A DNA stretch of 45,660 nucleotides. It comes from Hyphomonas sp. Its GTDB lineage: Bacteria; Pseudomonadota; Alphaproteobacteria; Caulobacterales; Hyphomonadaceae. The position numbers and the translations under genes are program-made. The stretch lies in contig VMTE01000026.1 in NCBI GenBank assembly GCA_013791775.1, positions 1 to 45,660 on the forward strand, given 5' to 3'. Within the stretch, counting starts at the first letter, position 1; each line of letters opens with the position of its first letter. Below the pieces are notes generated by a model. That model saw only the letters and a program-made list of their open reading frames with translations. It searched no databases and was not told where the DNA came from. Shown here piece by piece: positions 15,179 through 24,176 of the stretch.

Positions 15179-16078
15179 ATGACCAAAATCGCCTTCATCG
15201 GCCTCGGTAACATGGGCGGCGGCATGTGTGCCAACCTCGTGAAAGCTGGCCACACCGTCGCGGCCTTTGATCTCAACGCCGAAGCCGTGAACGCCGTCGC
15301 CGCCAAGGGCGCTCGCGCCGCCGCCTCTGTCGCCGATGCGGTTAAGGATGCCGATGTCGTCGTCTCGATGCTACCCGCCGGCAAGCATGTCCTCGGCGTC
15401 TATTTCGGCCCGGACGGGGTTTCGTCCCACGCCAAACGCGGTACGCTGCTGATCGACTGTTCCACCATCGCCGTCACCGATGCGCGCGAAGCGCATGTCC
15501 AGGCAGACCTTTCCGGCCTCATCATGGTGGACGCGCCCGTCTCGGGCGGCGTCGCCGCGGCTGACGCCGGCACGCTGACCTTCATGGTCGGCGGCACGGC
15601 CAAGGCCTTCGGGAAGGCCGAACAGGTCCTCAAGGACATGGGCAAGAACATCTTCCACGCCGGCGGTTCCGGCAACGGCCAGGCGGCGAAGATCGCCAAC
15701 AACATGCTGCTCGGCATCTCGATGATCGGCACCTGCGAAGCCTTCAATCTTGCCGAAAAGCTGGGCCTCGACGCCGAGACGTTCTACAAGATATCGTCGG
15801 TCTCCTCCGGTCAGTGCTGGTCGATGACCAGCTATTGCCCGGCGCCGGGACCGGTGCCGACATCGCCCGCCAACCGGGACTACAAGCCCGGATTTGCGGT
15901 GGCGATGATGCTGAAAGACCTCCGCCTCGCGGCCGATGCTGCCCGCGCGGTCCGCGCCGAAATCCGCCTCGGCGAGCATGCCGAGAGCATCTACCAGTCC
16001 CTGTCCGACAAGGGCCAGGACGGTCTCGACTTCTCGGGCGTCATGAAAGACGTCAAAGGAGAAATTCCGCGTCCCTGA
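15179..16078 (+). CDS. mmsB: 3-Hydroxyisobutyrate dehydrogenase
   Basis: A 299-residue beta-hydroxyacid dehydrogenase. Seen: NAD-binding FIGLGNMGGGMCANLVKAGH (6-25), substrate-binding DAPVSGGVAAADAGTLTFM (118-136), and the catalytic-lysine helix GNGQAAKIANNMLLGI with Lys171. The C-terminal dimer/active-site segment MMLKDLRLAADAA and an insert with the SYCPAPGPVPTSPANRDY run are typical of MmsB rather than tartronate semialdehyde reductase. Known reaction: 3-hydroxyisobutyrate plus NAD to methylmalonate semialdehyde, in valine catabolism. A GGGAG-like site (CAGGGAGATACGA) precedes the ATG. It lies downstream of the enoyl-CoA hydratase; mmsA and the thioesterase of the pathway are not in the window. 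Confidence 0.93.
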   Translation: MTKIAFIGLGNMGGGMCANLVKAGHTVAAFDLNAEAVNAVAAKGARAAASVADAVKDADVVVSMLPAGKHVLGVYFGPDGVSSHAKRGTLLIDCSTIAVTDAREAHVQADLSGLIMVDAPVSGGVAAADAGTLTFMVGGTAKAFGKAEQVLKDMGKNIFHAGGSGNGQAAKIANNMLLGISMIGTCEAFNLAEKLGLDAETFYKISSVSSGQCWSMTSYCPAPGPVPTSPANRDYKPGFAVAMMLKDLRLAADAARAVRAEIRLGEHAESIYQSLSDKGQDGLDFSGVMKDVKGEIPRP

Positions 16079-16123
16079 TGCAATTTTCCGGCTGAATTTG
16101 ACCGGGGATTAACCACGCTGTCA

Positions 16124-16138
16124 TGGCACGGGAGTTGC
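16124..16138 (+). promoter_or_regulatory. Sigma-54 (RpoN) promoter
   Basis: TGGCACG (16124-16130), four bases, then TTGC (16135-16138): a full match to the -24 GG / -12 GC consensus TGGCACG-N4-TTGC with correct spacing. The expected start near 16150 leaves a leader of about 55 bases before the ATP-grasp gene. No enhancer-binding activator gene is in the window. Confidence 0.7.
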
Positions 16139-16205
16139 GCCAATTACGCCCAGAAGCGCCGCATTTGCAGCGGTGCCTGACGCGTAATGGGACATTGCCG
16201 CTTAC

Positions 16206-17261
16206 ATGCCCGCCGGAACTCAGGGGAATATTCTCGTTGTAACACACGGTGCCGGGCGAGGTCGCTGCGTGCCGACCGGCGACGTGTTCCTGTCGCGGTT
16301 GAAGACGCGTGACCCCGAAATAGCCGCCCGCCTCGTGATCCACCAGACCGGCACCCCCGCGCCTAGCCTGTCGCGGATTGCACTCGTGGTATTCTGGCTG
16401 GGCGACCCGCTCCGCCAGAAATACCCTGACTGCTATGCCGAAGCCGCCGGAATTGCCCACGCCGCTGCCCGGCGCGGCATCCGGGTCCTGAATCACCCGG
16501 ACGGCCTGTCGAACACCGCCAAGGCCCTCCAGTCCGACATCTGGGCAAAAGCCGGCATTCCCAGCGCGCCGGTGCGCTGCGTGTCCACGAGCCCGGAATT
16601 CCTGGACACCTTCAAGGAATTGGGCGGCCCCTGCTTCGTGCGCGGCAACGAGACCCATGCAGAACACAACCTCCGCGTCATCTGTGCCCCCGAGCAGGCC
16701 CGCGAAGCGGCCCGTCAACTCACGCAGCCCGCCGCGCTGGTCCGGATCCACGACGTACGCGCAGAGTACCGTGCTGCGGGTGTTCCGGCGACGAGCCTGT
16801 TCAGCCGCTTTCACCACAAGGCGCGCGCCTTCGTGTTCCAAGGCGAGGTGAAAGCCTGCCACCTGTTCTTCTCACAACATCTGGCCGTGGGCCTGTCGAA
16901 TTGCCTGCTCGCGCGGGAAGACAGCCCGAAGCGGCGCATGTTGCGTTCGCTCGGCTTTCGGCGCCAACTACTGGGCGACATGATCGCCGAAGATCTCGCC
17001 TATTTCCATACGCGCATTCTCCAGAAGGACGTGCTGGTGAAAGCCGTTGCAGCGCTTGGTCTTGATGTCGCCGCCATTGACTACAGCATCCGGCCGGATG
17101 GCAGCCTGATCCTCTGGGAAGCCAATCCCTACTTCTGCCTGCCGCCCGGCGAAGAGAGCATCTTCAGCGAGGAGCGTCTCGCGGCGGCGCGCGTCAATGC
17201 GTCTCTCGACTGGATGGCGGGCTGCCTCTGGGCCGCCATGCCGGAACGGCTGGCCTCGTGA
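16206..17261 (+). CDS. ATP-grasp-type protein of a polysaccharide operon
   Basis: A 351-residue protein of unknown exact role. Seen: an N-terminal Rossmann-like part, then LNHPDGLSNTAKALQSDIWAKAGIPSAPV (about 95-123), the usual entry into an ATP-grasp domain. AIDYSIRPDGSLILWEANPYF (about 291-311) matches the end of the fold, where the acidic residue and ExN bind Mg-ATP. Such proteins join a carboxylate to an amine or thiol, or phosphorylate sugars. The stop overlaps the flippase start (GTGA), so it belongs to the flippase-glycosyltransferase operon. Inference: it adds or activates an amino-acid-like or other substituent on an exported glycan. A sigma-54 promoter lies upstream. The ATG start lacks a strong ribosome site. 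Confidence 0.6.
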   Translation: MPAGTQGNILVVTHGAGRGRCVPTGDVFLSRLKTRDPEIAARLVIHQTGTPAPSLSRIALVVFWLGDPLRQKYPDCYAEAAGIAHAAARRGIRVLNHPDGLSNTAKALQSDIWAKAGIPSAPVRCVSTSPEFLDTFKELGGPCFVRGNETHAEHNLRVICAPEQAREAARQLTQPAALVRIHDVRAEYRAAGVPATSLFSRFHHKARAFVFQGEVKACHLFFSQHLAVGLSNCLLAREDSPKRRMLRSLGFRRQLLGDMIAEDLAYFHTRILQKDVLVKAVAALGLDVAAIDYSIRPDGSLILWEANPYFCLPPGEESIFSEERLAAARVNASLDWMAGCLWAAMPERLAS

Positions 17262-18745
17262 CCGCTGCGGTCCCGATCCCCGCAGGCCATGGCCGGCAGG
17301 ACCTGCTGAAAAAGTTCGGTTGGACCAGCCTGGCTTCGGTCGTGCAGATGCTGGCCGGGATCGCGTCCGTCGTCGTCCTGACCCGCTTCCTGTCACCGTC
17401 CGACTACGGATTGTATGGCATCGCCCTGATGTCGGTTGCGGTGGCGGATGTTCTCACGGGCGGGATCCTGTCCAGCCCGATCGAACAGAAGGCGGGCGTC
17501 TCGCGCGCCGATCTCAACTCCGCCTTCTGGGCAAACCTTGGCCTGGCCGCCGCCTGCGTCGCCGTTACCCTCCCGGTAGCGGGTCTGGTCACGGCCTCGA
17601 CCGGATACGCGGGTGCCCTGCCGGTCATCGCTGCAGCCTGCCTGCTCGTCACCCTCACAGCCGCCGGCATCGTGCCTGAAAGCCTGCTGCGCCGCCGTCA
17701 GCAATTCCGCCTGCTCGCCAAGGTCGGCATGTTCGCTGCGCTGGCCGGTCTGGCCACCGGAATTGTGCTCGCCGTTCTGGGGGCGGGTGTCTGGTCCCTG
17801 ATCGGACTCGAGACCGTCCGCCGGCTGATCCTCGTTTCCTCCAATTTTGCGCTCTCGCGCTGGCACCCCGATGGCGGCCTCGATCTCCAGGCCGTCCGGG
17901 CAACCCTGCCGTTCGTGTCGGGCATGCTGGCGGCCAACGCGCTCGGCCGTGTGGACCGGCTCGCGCCGCAGGTCGCCGCAACGGTCTTCTTCGGACCGGA
18001 AGGGCTCGGTCTTCTGAGCGTCGCGACGCGCATCGCCGAGCAGATTCAGGCCTTTGTGGCGCAGCCCATCGGCGCCATGGCGCTACCGGTCCTGTCCGGC
18101 GCCGCGCAGGACAAGAAACGCTTCCACGCCCTGATGGCGGATGCCTGGCGCGCCATTTCGATCTCCAGCTTTCCCATGCTGGCCGGCTTTTCAGCCATTG
18201 CGCCGATACTGGTGCCGATGGCCGTCGGATCCGGATTTGCCAGCGTCGGCATGATCTCGGCGATCACCGTGCTCGCTTACCTGCGGGTGGTGGCGTCGAA
18301 GGTGAACATCGCCGCCACCCAGGCCGCCGGAAAATCACTCTCCGCCAGCGCATCCATCGCCACCAGCGTCGCGGCGCACCTCGTGCTGCTGGTCATCCTG
18401 GCGCCGTTCGGCGTTATGGCGATTGCCCTGGCCGGGTTGCTGCGCGGCTGGCTCACCTGGCCGTTCGCGGCCTGGTTCGTCAAAGCCACGACGGGCTTTT
18501 CGCTTCGCCGTCAGGCGGCAATCCTGTTGCCCCCGTTTTTCGCCAGCCTTCTGATGGGCGCCGGCGTCTTCGCTTTTTCATCTGTGCTTCAAGGGCATCT
18601 TAATCCGGTCGTGGCATTGATTGTGCTCATTCCAACCGGCATCTTCCTCTACGCGGGCCTGCTGTGGTTGTTCGATCCCTGGGTCCGCCAGGCGGTCGCG
18701 TCGCCGCACGTCCAGCGCTTCTTCCACAAGGCAAGCACACCATGA
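17258..18745 (+). CDS. Wzx-like polysaccharide flippase (MOP superfamily)
   Basis: A 495-residue integral membrane protein with about 12-14 helices. Seen: KKFGWTSLASVVQMLAGIAS and ARFLSPSDYGLYGI-like start (VVVLTRFLSPSDYGLYGIAL), which is the family hallmark of RfbX/Wzx and lipopolysaccharide exporters. A second-half repeat follows after about residue 210 (FVSGMLAANALGRVDRLAPQ). Known role: moves undecaprenyl-linked glycan repeats to the periplasmic face. Start is GTG 17258, overlapping the ATP-grasp stop by four bases; its own stop overlaps the glycosyltransferase ATG by four. No polymerase (Wzy) or Wza/Wzc is in the window. Confidence 0.88.
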   Translation: MTAAVPIPAGHGRQDLLKKFGWTSLASVVQMLAGIASVVVLTRFLSPSDYGLYGIALMSVAVADVLTGGILSSPIEQKAGVSRADLNSAFWANLGLAAACVAVTLPVAGLVTASTGYAGALPVIAAACLLVTLTAAGIVPESLLRRRQQFRLLAKVGMFAALAGLATGIVLAVLGAGVWSLIGLETVRRLILVSSNFALSRWHPDGGLDLQAVRATLPFVSGMLAANALGRVDRLAPQVAATVFFGPEGLGLLSVATRIAEQIQAFVAQPIGAMALPVLSGAAQDKKRFHALMADAWRAISISSFPMLAGFSAIAPILVPMAVGSGFASVGMISAITVLAYLRVVASKVNIAATQAAGKSLSASASIATSVAAHLVLLVILAPFGVMAIALAGLLRGWLTWPFAAWFVKATTGFSLRRQAAILLPPFFASLLMGAGVFAFSSVLQGHLNPVVALIVLIPTGIFLYAGLLWLFDPWVRQAVASPHVQRFFHKASTP

Positions 18746-19725
18746 TCGTCATTCTCTCCACGCTCAACGGTGAAACCCGCCTTCGTGAAATGCTTCCCGC
18801 GCTGCTCCGGGTACGTCTTCCGGCAGGTACGCGGTTCCACGTCGTCGACAACGGCAGCACCGATGGCACCCGCGCGCTGCTCGCCGGATACGCGTCGCAA
18901 TTGCCGCTCACCGTCCACGACCAGCCCGCGCGCGGCAAGAACAATTGCCTGAACCTCGTGCTCAACAAGGTCTGCCACGAACTGGCACCGAAAGAGGTTG
19001 TCGTGTTGACGGATGACGATATCCTTCCGGGTGCGGACTGGTTGGAGGAAATGCAAGCCGCTGCCGATGCCCATCCGGACTGCGATGTGTTTGCGGGCCG
19101 CATCCTGCCGCACTGGCCCACCAACATCAACGCGCGCATCGAACCGGTGAGCCGCTATTACGGCGTCCTGTTCTCGCTGACATCCAGCGTCGAAGGCCCT
19201 TGCGATGCAACGTTGGCCTGGGGTCCGAACATGGCCGTGCGGGCACACGTCTTCAAATCCGGCTTCCGGTTCGATCCGGCTTTCGGTCCGAACGGCAGCA
19301 TCGGCTATCCGATGGGCTCGGAAACCGAACTTATGGAGCGCCTCGAGCGCGCCGGCCATCGCGCCTGGTTTGCCGAGCGTGCCTGCGTGCGCCATATGAT
19401 CCGCGCCTCGCAACTCGACGCAACCAGCATCGTCCAACGGGCCTTCCGCCACGGCTATGGCGTGGGTTGGCGCACTCAGCGCGGCAAGGGAAGCCTGCGC
19501 CTCCTGATGACGCAATGGGCCGCCTTGCGCGGACTGGTCTCCGTCCGCCTTCGCCAGTTCTGGACGCCCGCGTCCGTTCAACTGCTCCAGGACTATCGCG
19601 AGACTTGGGCCCGCGGTCTCGCCAGCGGCGCCCTGTTTGAATATCGGCGCGCCCACAGGATTGCCGGATTTGCGGAAACCGTGCCGGAACGCTGCGACAA
19701 CGCCGCGTCACCCGGCCGGGACTGA
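18742..19725 (+). CDS. Family-2 glycosyltransferase
   Basis: A 327-residue GT-A fold enzyme. Seen: beta-1 VILSTLNGETRLREML, FHVVDNGSTDGTRALL (nucleotide-sugar pocket), then VVVLTDDDILPGADWLEEM with the TDDD metal-binding (DxD-like) motif. PNMAVRAHVF and GSETELMERLERAGHRAWF contain the acceptor-side catalytic acid region (ETEL, like ED of family 2). Start ATG 18742 is the overlap with the flippase stop (ATGA); an upstream in-frame GTG at 18664 lies inside the flippase gene and is unlikely. It is the last gene of the operon. Sugar and acceptor are unknown. One predicted C-terminal amphipathic region could hold it to the membrane. Confidence 0.9.
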   Translation: MIVILSTLNGETRLREMLPALLRVRLPAGTRFHVVDNGSTDGTRALLAGYASQLPLTVHDQPARGKNNCLNLVLNKVCHELAPKEVVVLTDDDILPGADWLEEMQAAADAHPDCDVFAGRILPHWPTNINARIEPVSRYYGVLFSLTSSVEGPCDATLAWGPNMAVRAHVFKSGFRFDPAFGPNGSIGYPMGSETELMERLERAGHRAWFAERACVRHMIRASQLDATSIVQRAFRHGYGVGWRTQRGKGSLRLLMTQWAALRGLVSVRLRQFWTPASVQLLQDYRETWARGLASGALFEYRRAHRIAGFAETVPERCDNAASPGRD

Positions 19726-19887
19726 GATCACCCAGCACCGCGTATTTCGCTTGCTTGCCTTCGCGGCATATCAGGTCGATTACCTATTGAAGCGCCTTCC
19801 TCCCGGGCGAAACTTGCACACGCAATCCAATGACCGGCGCGTTGAGGTGCCGGCGTAAACTGCCTGCAGGCAATCCGGAGGAACACC

Positions 19888-21390
19888 ATGGCCGACACTG
19901 CGACGCTTCAATCCAAAAAGTCCAAGGCAAAGGTCGAGCATTTCGATGTGCTCGTGGTCGGTGCGGGCATCTCGGGGATTGGCGCCGGCTATCACCTGAA
20001 GACGCAGTGCCCGAAGAAGAAGTTCGTCATCCTGGAAGCCTACGAGACCTTCGGCGGCACCTGGCACATGCACCGCTATCCGGGCACCCGTTCGGATTCC
20101 GATCTCTACACCTTCGGCTACCGTCACAAGCCCTGGGTCGGGCCGCCCATCGCCAGCCGTGAGGAAATCCTCAAGTATATCGACGAAGTGATCCGCGAGA
20201 ACGATCTCGGCGACCACATCCGCTATCGGCACAAGATCAAGTCCGCCAGCTGGTCGAGCGCGAAGAAGAAATGGACCGTCAAGGCCGAGCAGCTCGAAAC
20301 CGGCGAAATCCTGACCTTCACCGCGAAGTTCCTCTGGATGTGCCAGGGCTATTACCATCACGCCGAAGGCTACACACCGGAATGGGCGGGCATGGACAAG
20401 TTCCGTGGACAGATCGTCCACCCGCAGACCTGGCCGGAGGACATGGACCTCACCGGCAAGCGTGTCATCTGCATCGGGTCGGGCGCCACCGCCGCCACGG
20501 TTGTGCCGGCCATCGCCGGCCAGTGCGAACACGTCACCCTGCTGCAGCGCTCGCCTACCTATTTCATCCCGGCCCGCAACGAGAACCTGTTGGCCGACGA
20601 ACTGCGCATGCTCGGCGTGGACGAGCACTGGATCCACGAGATCGTTCGCCGCAAATACCTGTTCGAACAGGCAGAGTTCACCCGCCGGTCCTTCGAGGAT
20701 GCCGAGGCGCTGCGCAACGAGCTGCTCGAAGGCGTCAAGGCCTGCCTGCCGGAAGGCTTTGACATGTCGCACTTCACGCCGGCCTACCGGCCTTGGCAGC
20801 AGCGCGTCGCCTTCGTGCCGGAGGCAGACCTGTTCGCGGGTATCACGGCCGGCAAGGCCAGTGTCGTCACCGACCAGATCGACCGGTTCACGGAGAAGGG
20901 CATCCTGCTCAAGTCCGGCCGCGAACTGGAAGCCGACGTCATCATCACGGCCACCGGGTTCAATCTCTCGGTTCTGGGCGGCATTCCGTTCGAGGTCGAT
21001 GGCAAGAAGATCGACTGGGCCGACACGATCACTTATCGCGGCATGATGTTCACGGGTGTCCCGAACCTCGTCTGGGTCTTCGGCTATTTCCGGGCCAGCT
21101 GGACGCTGCGGGTCGATATTCTCGGGGACTTCGTGGTCCGGTTGCTGAAGCACATGGACAGCAAGGGCGCCAAACAGGTCGAAGTCGCCCTGCGCCCGCA
21201 GGACCACAACATGGCGGTCCTGCCCTGGATGGACCCCGATAACTTCAATCCCGGCTACCTGATGCGGTCGATGGACAAGATGCCGAAGCGGGGCTCGAAC
21301 GCCGAATGGCAGCACACGCAGGACTACTGGAAGGAAAAGGACGACATCCCGAAGATTGATCTCGACGCCCCGGAATTCCGTTACAGCTGA
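19888..21390 (+). CDS. Baeyer-Villiger-type flavin monooxygenase (EthA-like)
   Basis: A 500-residue NADPH- and FAD-dependent monooxygenase. Seen: FAD motif VVGAGISGIGAGYH (23-36), GGTWHMHRYPGTRSDSD (56-72, BVMO loop), the BVMO fingerprint FRGQIVHPQTWP (172-183), and the NADPH motif CIGSGATAATV. The length and the absence of an N-terminal extension match the EthA/type-O class that oxidises ketones or thioether-like prodrugs to esters or sulfoxides. GGAGG lies six bases before the ATG. A perfect 12-base palindrome (TGCCTGCAGGCA, 19861-19872) sits just ahead of the ribosome site and might be an operator. No esterase or alcohol dehydrogenase partner is adjacent. Confidence 0.92.
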   Translation: MADTATLQSKKSKAKVEHFDVLVVGAGISGIGAGYHLKTQCPKKKFVILEAYETFGGTWHMHRYPGTRSDSDLYTFGYRHKPWVGPPIASREEILKYIDEVIRENDLGDHIRYRHKIKSASWSSAKKKWTVKAEQLETGEILTFTAKFLWMCQGYYHHAEGYTPEWAGMDKFRGQIVHPQTWPEDMDLTGKRVICIGSGATAATVVPAIAGQCEHVTLLQRSPTYFIPARNENLLADELRMLGVDEHWIHEIVRRKYLFEQAEFTRRSFEDAEALRNELLEGVKACLPEGFDMSHFTPAYRPWQQRVAFVPEADLFAGITAGKASVVTDQIDRFTEKGILLKSGRELEADVIITATGFNLSVLGGIPFEVDGKKIDWADTITYRGMMFTGVPNLVWVFGYFRASWTLRVDILGDFVVRLLKHMDSKGAKQVEVALRPQDHNMAVLPWMDPDNFNPGYLMRSMDKMPKRGSNAEWQHTQDYWKEKDDIPKIDLDAPEFRYS

Positions 21391-21450
21391 GACGTAAGCC
21401 CATCAGCCCTCTCTTGCCGCGGCCCTGCAACCCCGGCATGAGAGGCGCCG

Positions 21451-22827
21451 ATGAGTGACACCAGCACCCCCTCGCCAGCCGAACAGCGCAAGATCGATCC
21501 GGTCTTCCTGGACGACCTTGCCGATGCCATCGACGGGCGCGATGTCCGCTGGCTGTCACGCACCCTGAAACGCATGCACCCGGCCGACGCGGCCGATGCG
21601 CTCGAAGCCCTGTCCTACGACACGTTCGAAGAGGCGGTGGAGCTTCTGGGCGGCGAGCTGCCCCCGGAAATCCTGATCGAGCTGCGCGATTCCTACCGCG
21701 AAGGCGCCGTCGAGATGCTGCCGGACCGGGCGGTGGCCCAGGCCCTCGACGAGCTCGACTCGGATGACGCGACCACCATTCTCGAAGACCTCGAGGAAGA
21801 CCGCAGGGAACGCATCCTCGAAGATCTTGCCCCGGTCGACCGGGCCGAGCTGGAACGCAGCCTTGGCTATGACGAGGAAACCGCCGGCCGCCTGATGCAG
21901 ACTGAATTCGTGGCCGTGCCCGAATTCTGGAGTGTGGGGGAAACCATCGACCATGCCCGCGCCCTCGGCACGGACCTGCCGGAAGTCTTCTACGACATCT
22001 ACGTGATCGACCCGGCGCACCGCCTCCTCGGCATCGTGTCGCTGGCGAGCCTGCTGCGCCAGCCGCGCGAAACCGCGCTCGAGGACATCATGCACGATCC
22101 CAGCATGACCCTCAGCACGGATGACGATCAGGAAGATGTCGCCTTCCAGTTCCAGAAATACTCGCTCGCCTCGGCGCCGGTGACCGATCATGCTGGCCGC
22201 CTCGTCGGCATGATCACGGTCGATGACATGGTCGATGTCATGCAGTCCGAACATGCCGAAGACCTGCTCGCCCTGTCGAACGTGTCGTCTGCCGACGCCT
22301 CGGACACCGTGTTCGAAACCGTGAAGGCCCGGCTGCCCTGGCTGTCCATCAACCTGTTTACTGCCTTCATGGCCTCGGCGATCATCTCGATGTTCGAAGG
22401 CGCCATCGAACAGGTCGTCGCGCTGGCCATCCTGATGCCGGTGGTCGCTGCTCTCGGCGGCAATGCCGGCAGCCAGGGGCTCGCCGTGGCCGTGCGCGCC
22501 ATCGCCTCGCGCGAACTCGAAGGCGCCGCCGCCCGCCGGTCGGTGTGGCGCGAATTCCTCGCCGCCGCGATCAACGGCCTGCTCATCGGCTCCGGCGTGG
22601 GCCTGATTGCCATGTTCTGGTTCGGCGACACGGGGCTCGGCCTGGTCATTGCCAGCGCCATGTTCGGCACCTTTCTGTGGGCCGGACTGGCCGGAATCCT
22701 GGTGCCTCTGGGGCTGAAACGCCTCGGCGCCGACCCGGCTGTGGCCTCGTCGGTTTTCGTGTTAACCCTGACCGATGTGATGGCGTTTTTCAGCTTCCTC
22801 GGCCTCGCGTCGCTGGTCCTCTTGTAA
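21451..22827 (+). CDS. mgtE: Magnesium transporter MgtE
   Basis: A 458-residue Mg2+ channel. Seen in order: acidic superhelical N-domain (about 15-135; repeats such as LDELDSDDATTILEDLEEDRRERILEDL), tandem CBS domains (about 140-270; DEETAGRLMQTEFVAVPEFWSV and VDDMVDVMQSEHAEDLL), then five TM helices (about 285-458). The pore signature is PVVAALGGNAGSQGLAVA, and the last-helix pair is VFVLTLTDVMAFFSFLG. Aspartates and glutamates in the N and CBS domains sense cytosolic Mg2+ and close the pore. GAGAGGCG lies ahead of the ATG. It follows the monooxygenase by 60 bases but is functionally unrelated. No Mg-responsive leader was recognised in the short gap. Confidence 0.96.
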   Translation: MSDTSTPSPAEQRKIDPVFLDDLADAIDGRDVRWLSRTLKRMHPADAADALEALSYDTFEEAVELLGGELPPEILIELRDSYREGAVEMLPDRAVAQALDELDSDDATTILEDLEEDRRERILEDLAPVDRAELERSLGYDEETAGRLMQTEFVAVPEFWSVGETIDHARALGTDLPEVFYDIYVIDPAHRLLGIVSLASLLRQPRETALEDIMHDPSMTLSTDDDQEDVAFQFQKYSLASAPVTDHAGRLVGMITVDDMVDVMQSEHAEDLLALSNVSSADASDTVFETVKARLPWLSINLFTAFMASAIISMFEGAIEQVVALAILMPVVAALGGNAGSQGLAVAVRAIASRELEGAAARRSVWREFLAAAINGLLIGSGVGLIAMFWFGDTGLGLVIASAMFGTFLWAGLAGILVPLGLKRLGADPAVASSVFVLTLTDVMAFFSFLGLASLVLL

Positions 22828-22947
22828 ACAGACGGATTTTCAGCCGAATCTCGCGCTCGAGGCGAATGGGCGCGCGTTTTGCAGAGCGCACCTGTAGGCA
22901 ATTTGCCTGTTGTACCAGATCGGGAGCGAGGGGAATTGGCCCGTCCC

Positions 22948-24138
22948 ATGCGCATGTCAGCAAACGGGATCGAGCTCATCCAGAGCTTCGAGGGCTTCCG
23001 GCCGCAAGCAGCGCGTCTGCCGGGGGGCGGCTGGCTCATCGGCTACGGCCACACCGCGACCGCGCGGGCCGGCCTCCAGATCACGCTGCGCGACGCGGTG
23101 CTCATCCTTCGCCACCATGACCTGCCGCCCATCGAACAGCTGATCGCCGAGCAGGTGCTGGCGCCGCTCAGCCAGAACGAATTCGATGCGCTGGTCTCCT
23201 TCGCCTTCAACATCGGCCCTGAGGCGTTTGCCGCTTCGGACGTCGTGCCGGCGCTCAATGCCGGTGACCGGGCCCGCGCCGCCGACGCCATGTGGGCCTG
23301 GCGCCTCGCCAATATTTCCGGCGAGCTGCGCGTGGTCGATGCGCTGGCCCGCCGCCGTGCGGCCGAGATCGCCATGTTCCTCGAACACCCGGCCGGCCGC
23401 GCTGCGATCCCCGGCGCGCTGGTGCGTCCGCTCGCCCGCCAGGGCCATGACGATGAAGACGGCGACGCCGGTTCCCGCTCGGTTGTGATCAGCCCGCGCC
23501 CGGCGCCCGAAAGCGCCATCGGCTCGGTCCTGCCGCCCGAGAACTCCACCCAGGCTGCCGCCCGCGCCGTCAGCGAGCGCATCGCCCGCATCCTCGGGGA
23601 AGCCCCCCCGCAGGCGCCGTCGCCGCCGCTGTCGCCGCTCACGGCCGGTGACGGGCCAACGCCCGAAGAAATCACGGACGCCGTCAAGGCGCTGGTCGGC
23701 GACGACCCGCCGCTGACACTGGCCCCGCGCGCCAAGGGACCGCCCGAAGGCGTCGAACGCCGCCGCATGCCCCGGCCTGCCGCCGGTGCCGCGCCAGACG
23801 ACACGTATCCGCCCCTGCCGCCCGCCGAAGGCCTGGTCGTCGATGACCTCGAAATTGTCGAGATCGACGAGCGCGACGTCGAGCGTGCCATCCAGGAAAA
23901 CGGCGATCTGGACACGGCCGCCATCCGCAATCTCGGCGCCTGGCTGCCCTATGCAACTCTGTCCGGCCTCGGCCTCGTCGGTCTGATTGCCGGCATCGAA
24001 CGCGTCCTGACCCAATCGGCCCGTCCCCTGCTGCGCGAGAGCGATGCCTATGCGGGTCCGGTGCTGGCGCTCGGCGGCGGCTTCCTGTTCCTCATCGCCA
24101 GCTATTACCTCTACCGGGCACTGACCCGCCAAGATTAG
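22948..24138 (+). CDS. Membrane-anchored GH24 lysozyme-fold protein, catalytic triad degenerate
   Basis: About 396 residues. The first 140 resemble T4-type lysozyme/endolysin: NGIELIQSFEGFRPQ with the catalytic Glu15, GWLIGYGHT, LSQNEFDALVSFAFNIGPEAF, and a final helix with ALARRRAAEIAMFL. However, the positions of the T4 lysozyme Asp20 and Thr26 are Leu24 and Leu30, so only the Glu of the E-D-T triad remains. A long Pro/Ala-rich linker (about 145-300) and two TM helices at the C-terminus (about 330-350 and 370-392) follow. Start is uncertain: ATG 22948 is chosen, while ATG 22954 or TTG 22936 (right after GAGGGGAA) are possible. No holin or phage genes surround it, so a cell-wall-binding or remodelling role is more likely than lysis. 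Confidence 0.75.
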   Translation: MRMSANGIELIQSFEGFRPQAARLPGGGWLIGYGHTATARAGLQITLRDAVLILRHHDLPPIEQLIAEQVLAPLSQNEFDALVSFAFNIGPEAFAASDVVPALNAGDRARAADAMWAWRLANISGELRVVDALARRRAAEIAMFLEHPAGRAAIPGALVRPLARQGHDDEDGDAGSRSVVISPRPAPESAIGSVLPPENSTQAAARAVSERIARILGEAPPQAPSPPLSPLTAGDGPTPEEITDAVKALVGDDPPLTLAPRAKGPPEGVERRRMPRPAAGAAPDDTYPPLPPAEGLVVDDLEIVEIDERDVERAIQENGDLDTAAIRNLGAWLPYATLSGLGLVGLIAGIERVLTQSARPLLRESDAYAGPVLALGGGFLFLIASYYLYRALTRQD

Positions 24139-24176
24139 CCGCTGACAGATCAGGGCGACCTTGCTAGGAAAAGCCC

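Noticed and set aside
22948-24138. Prophage lysis gene
   Set aside because: No holin, spanin or phage structural genes nearby, catalytic residues missing, and a host-like membrane anchor is present.
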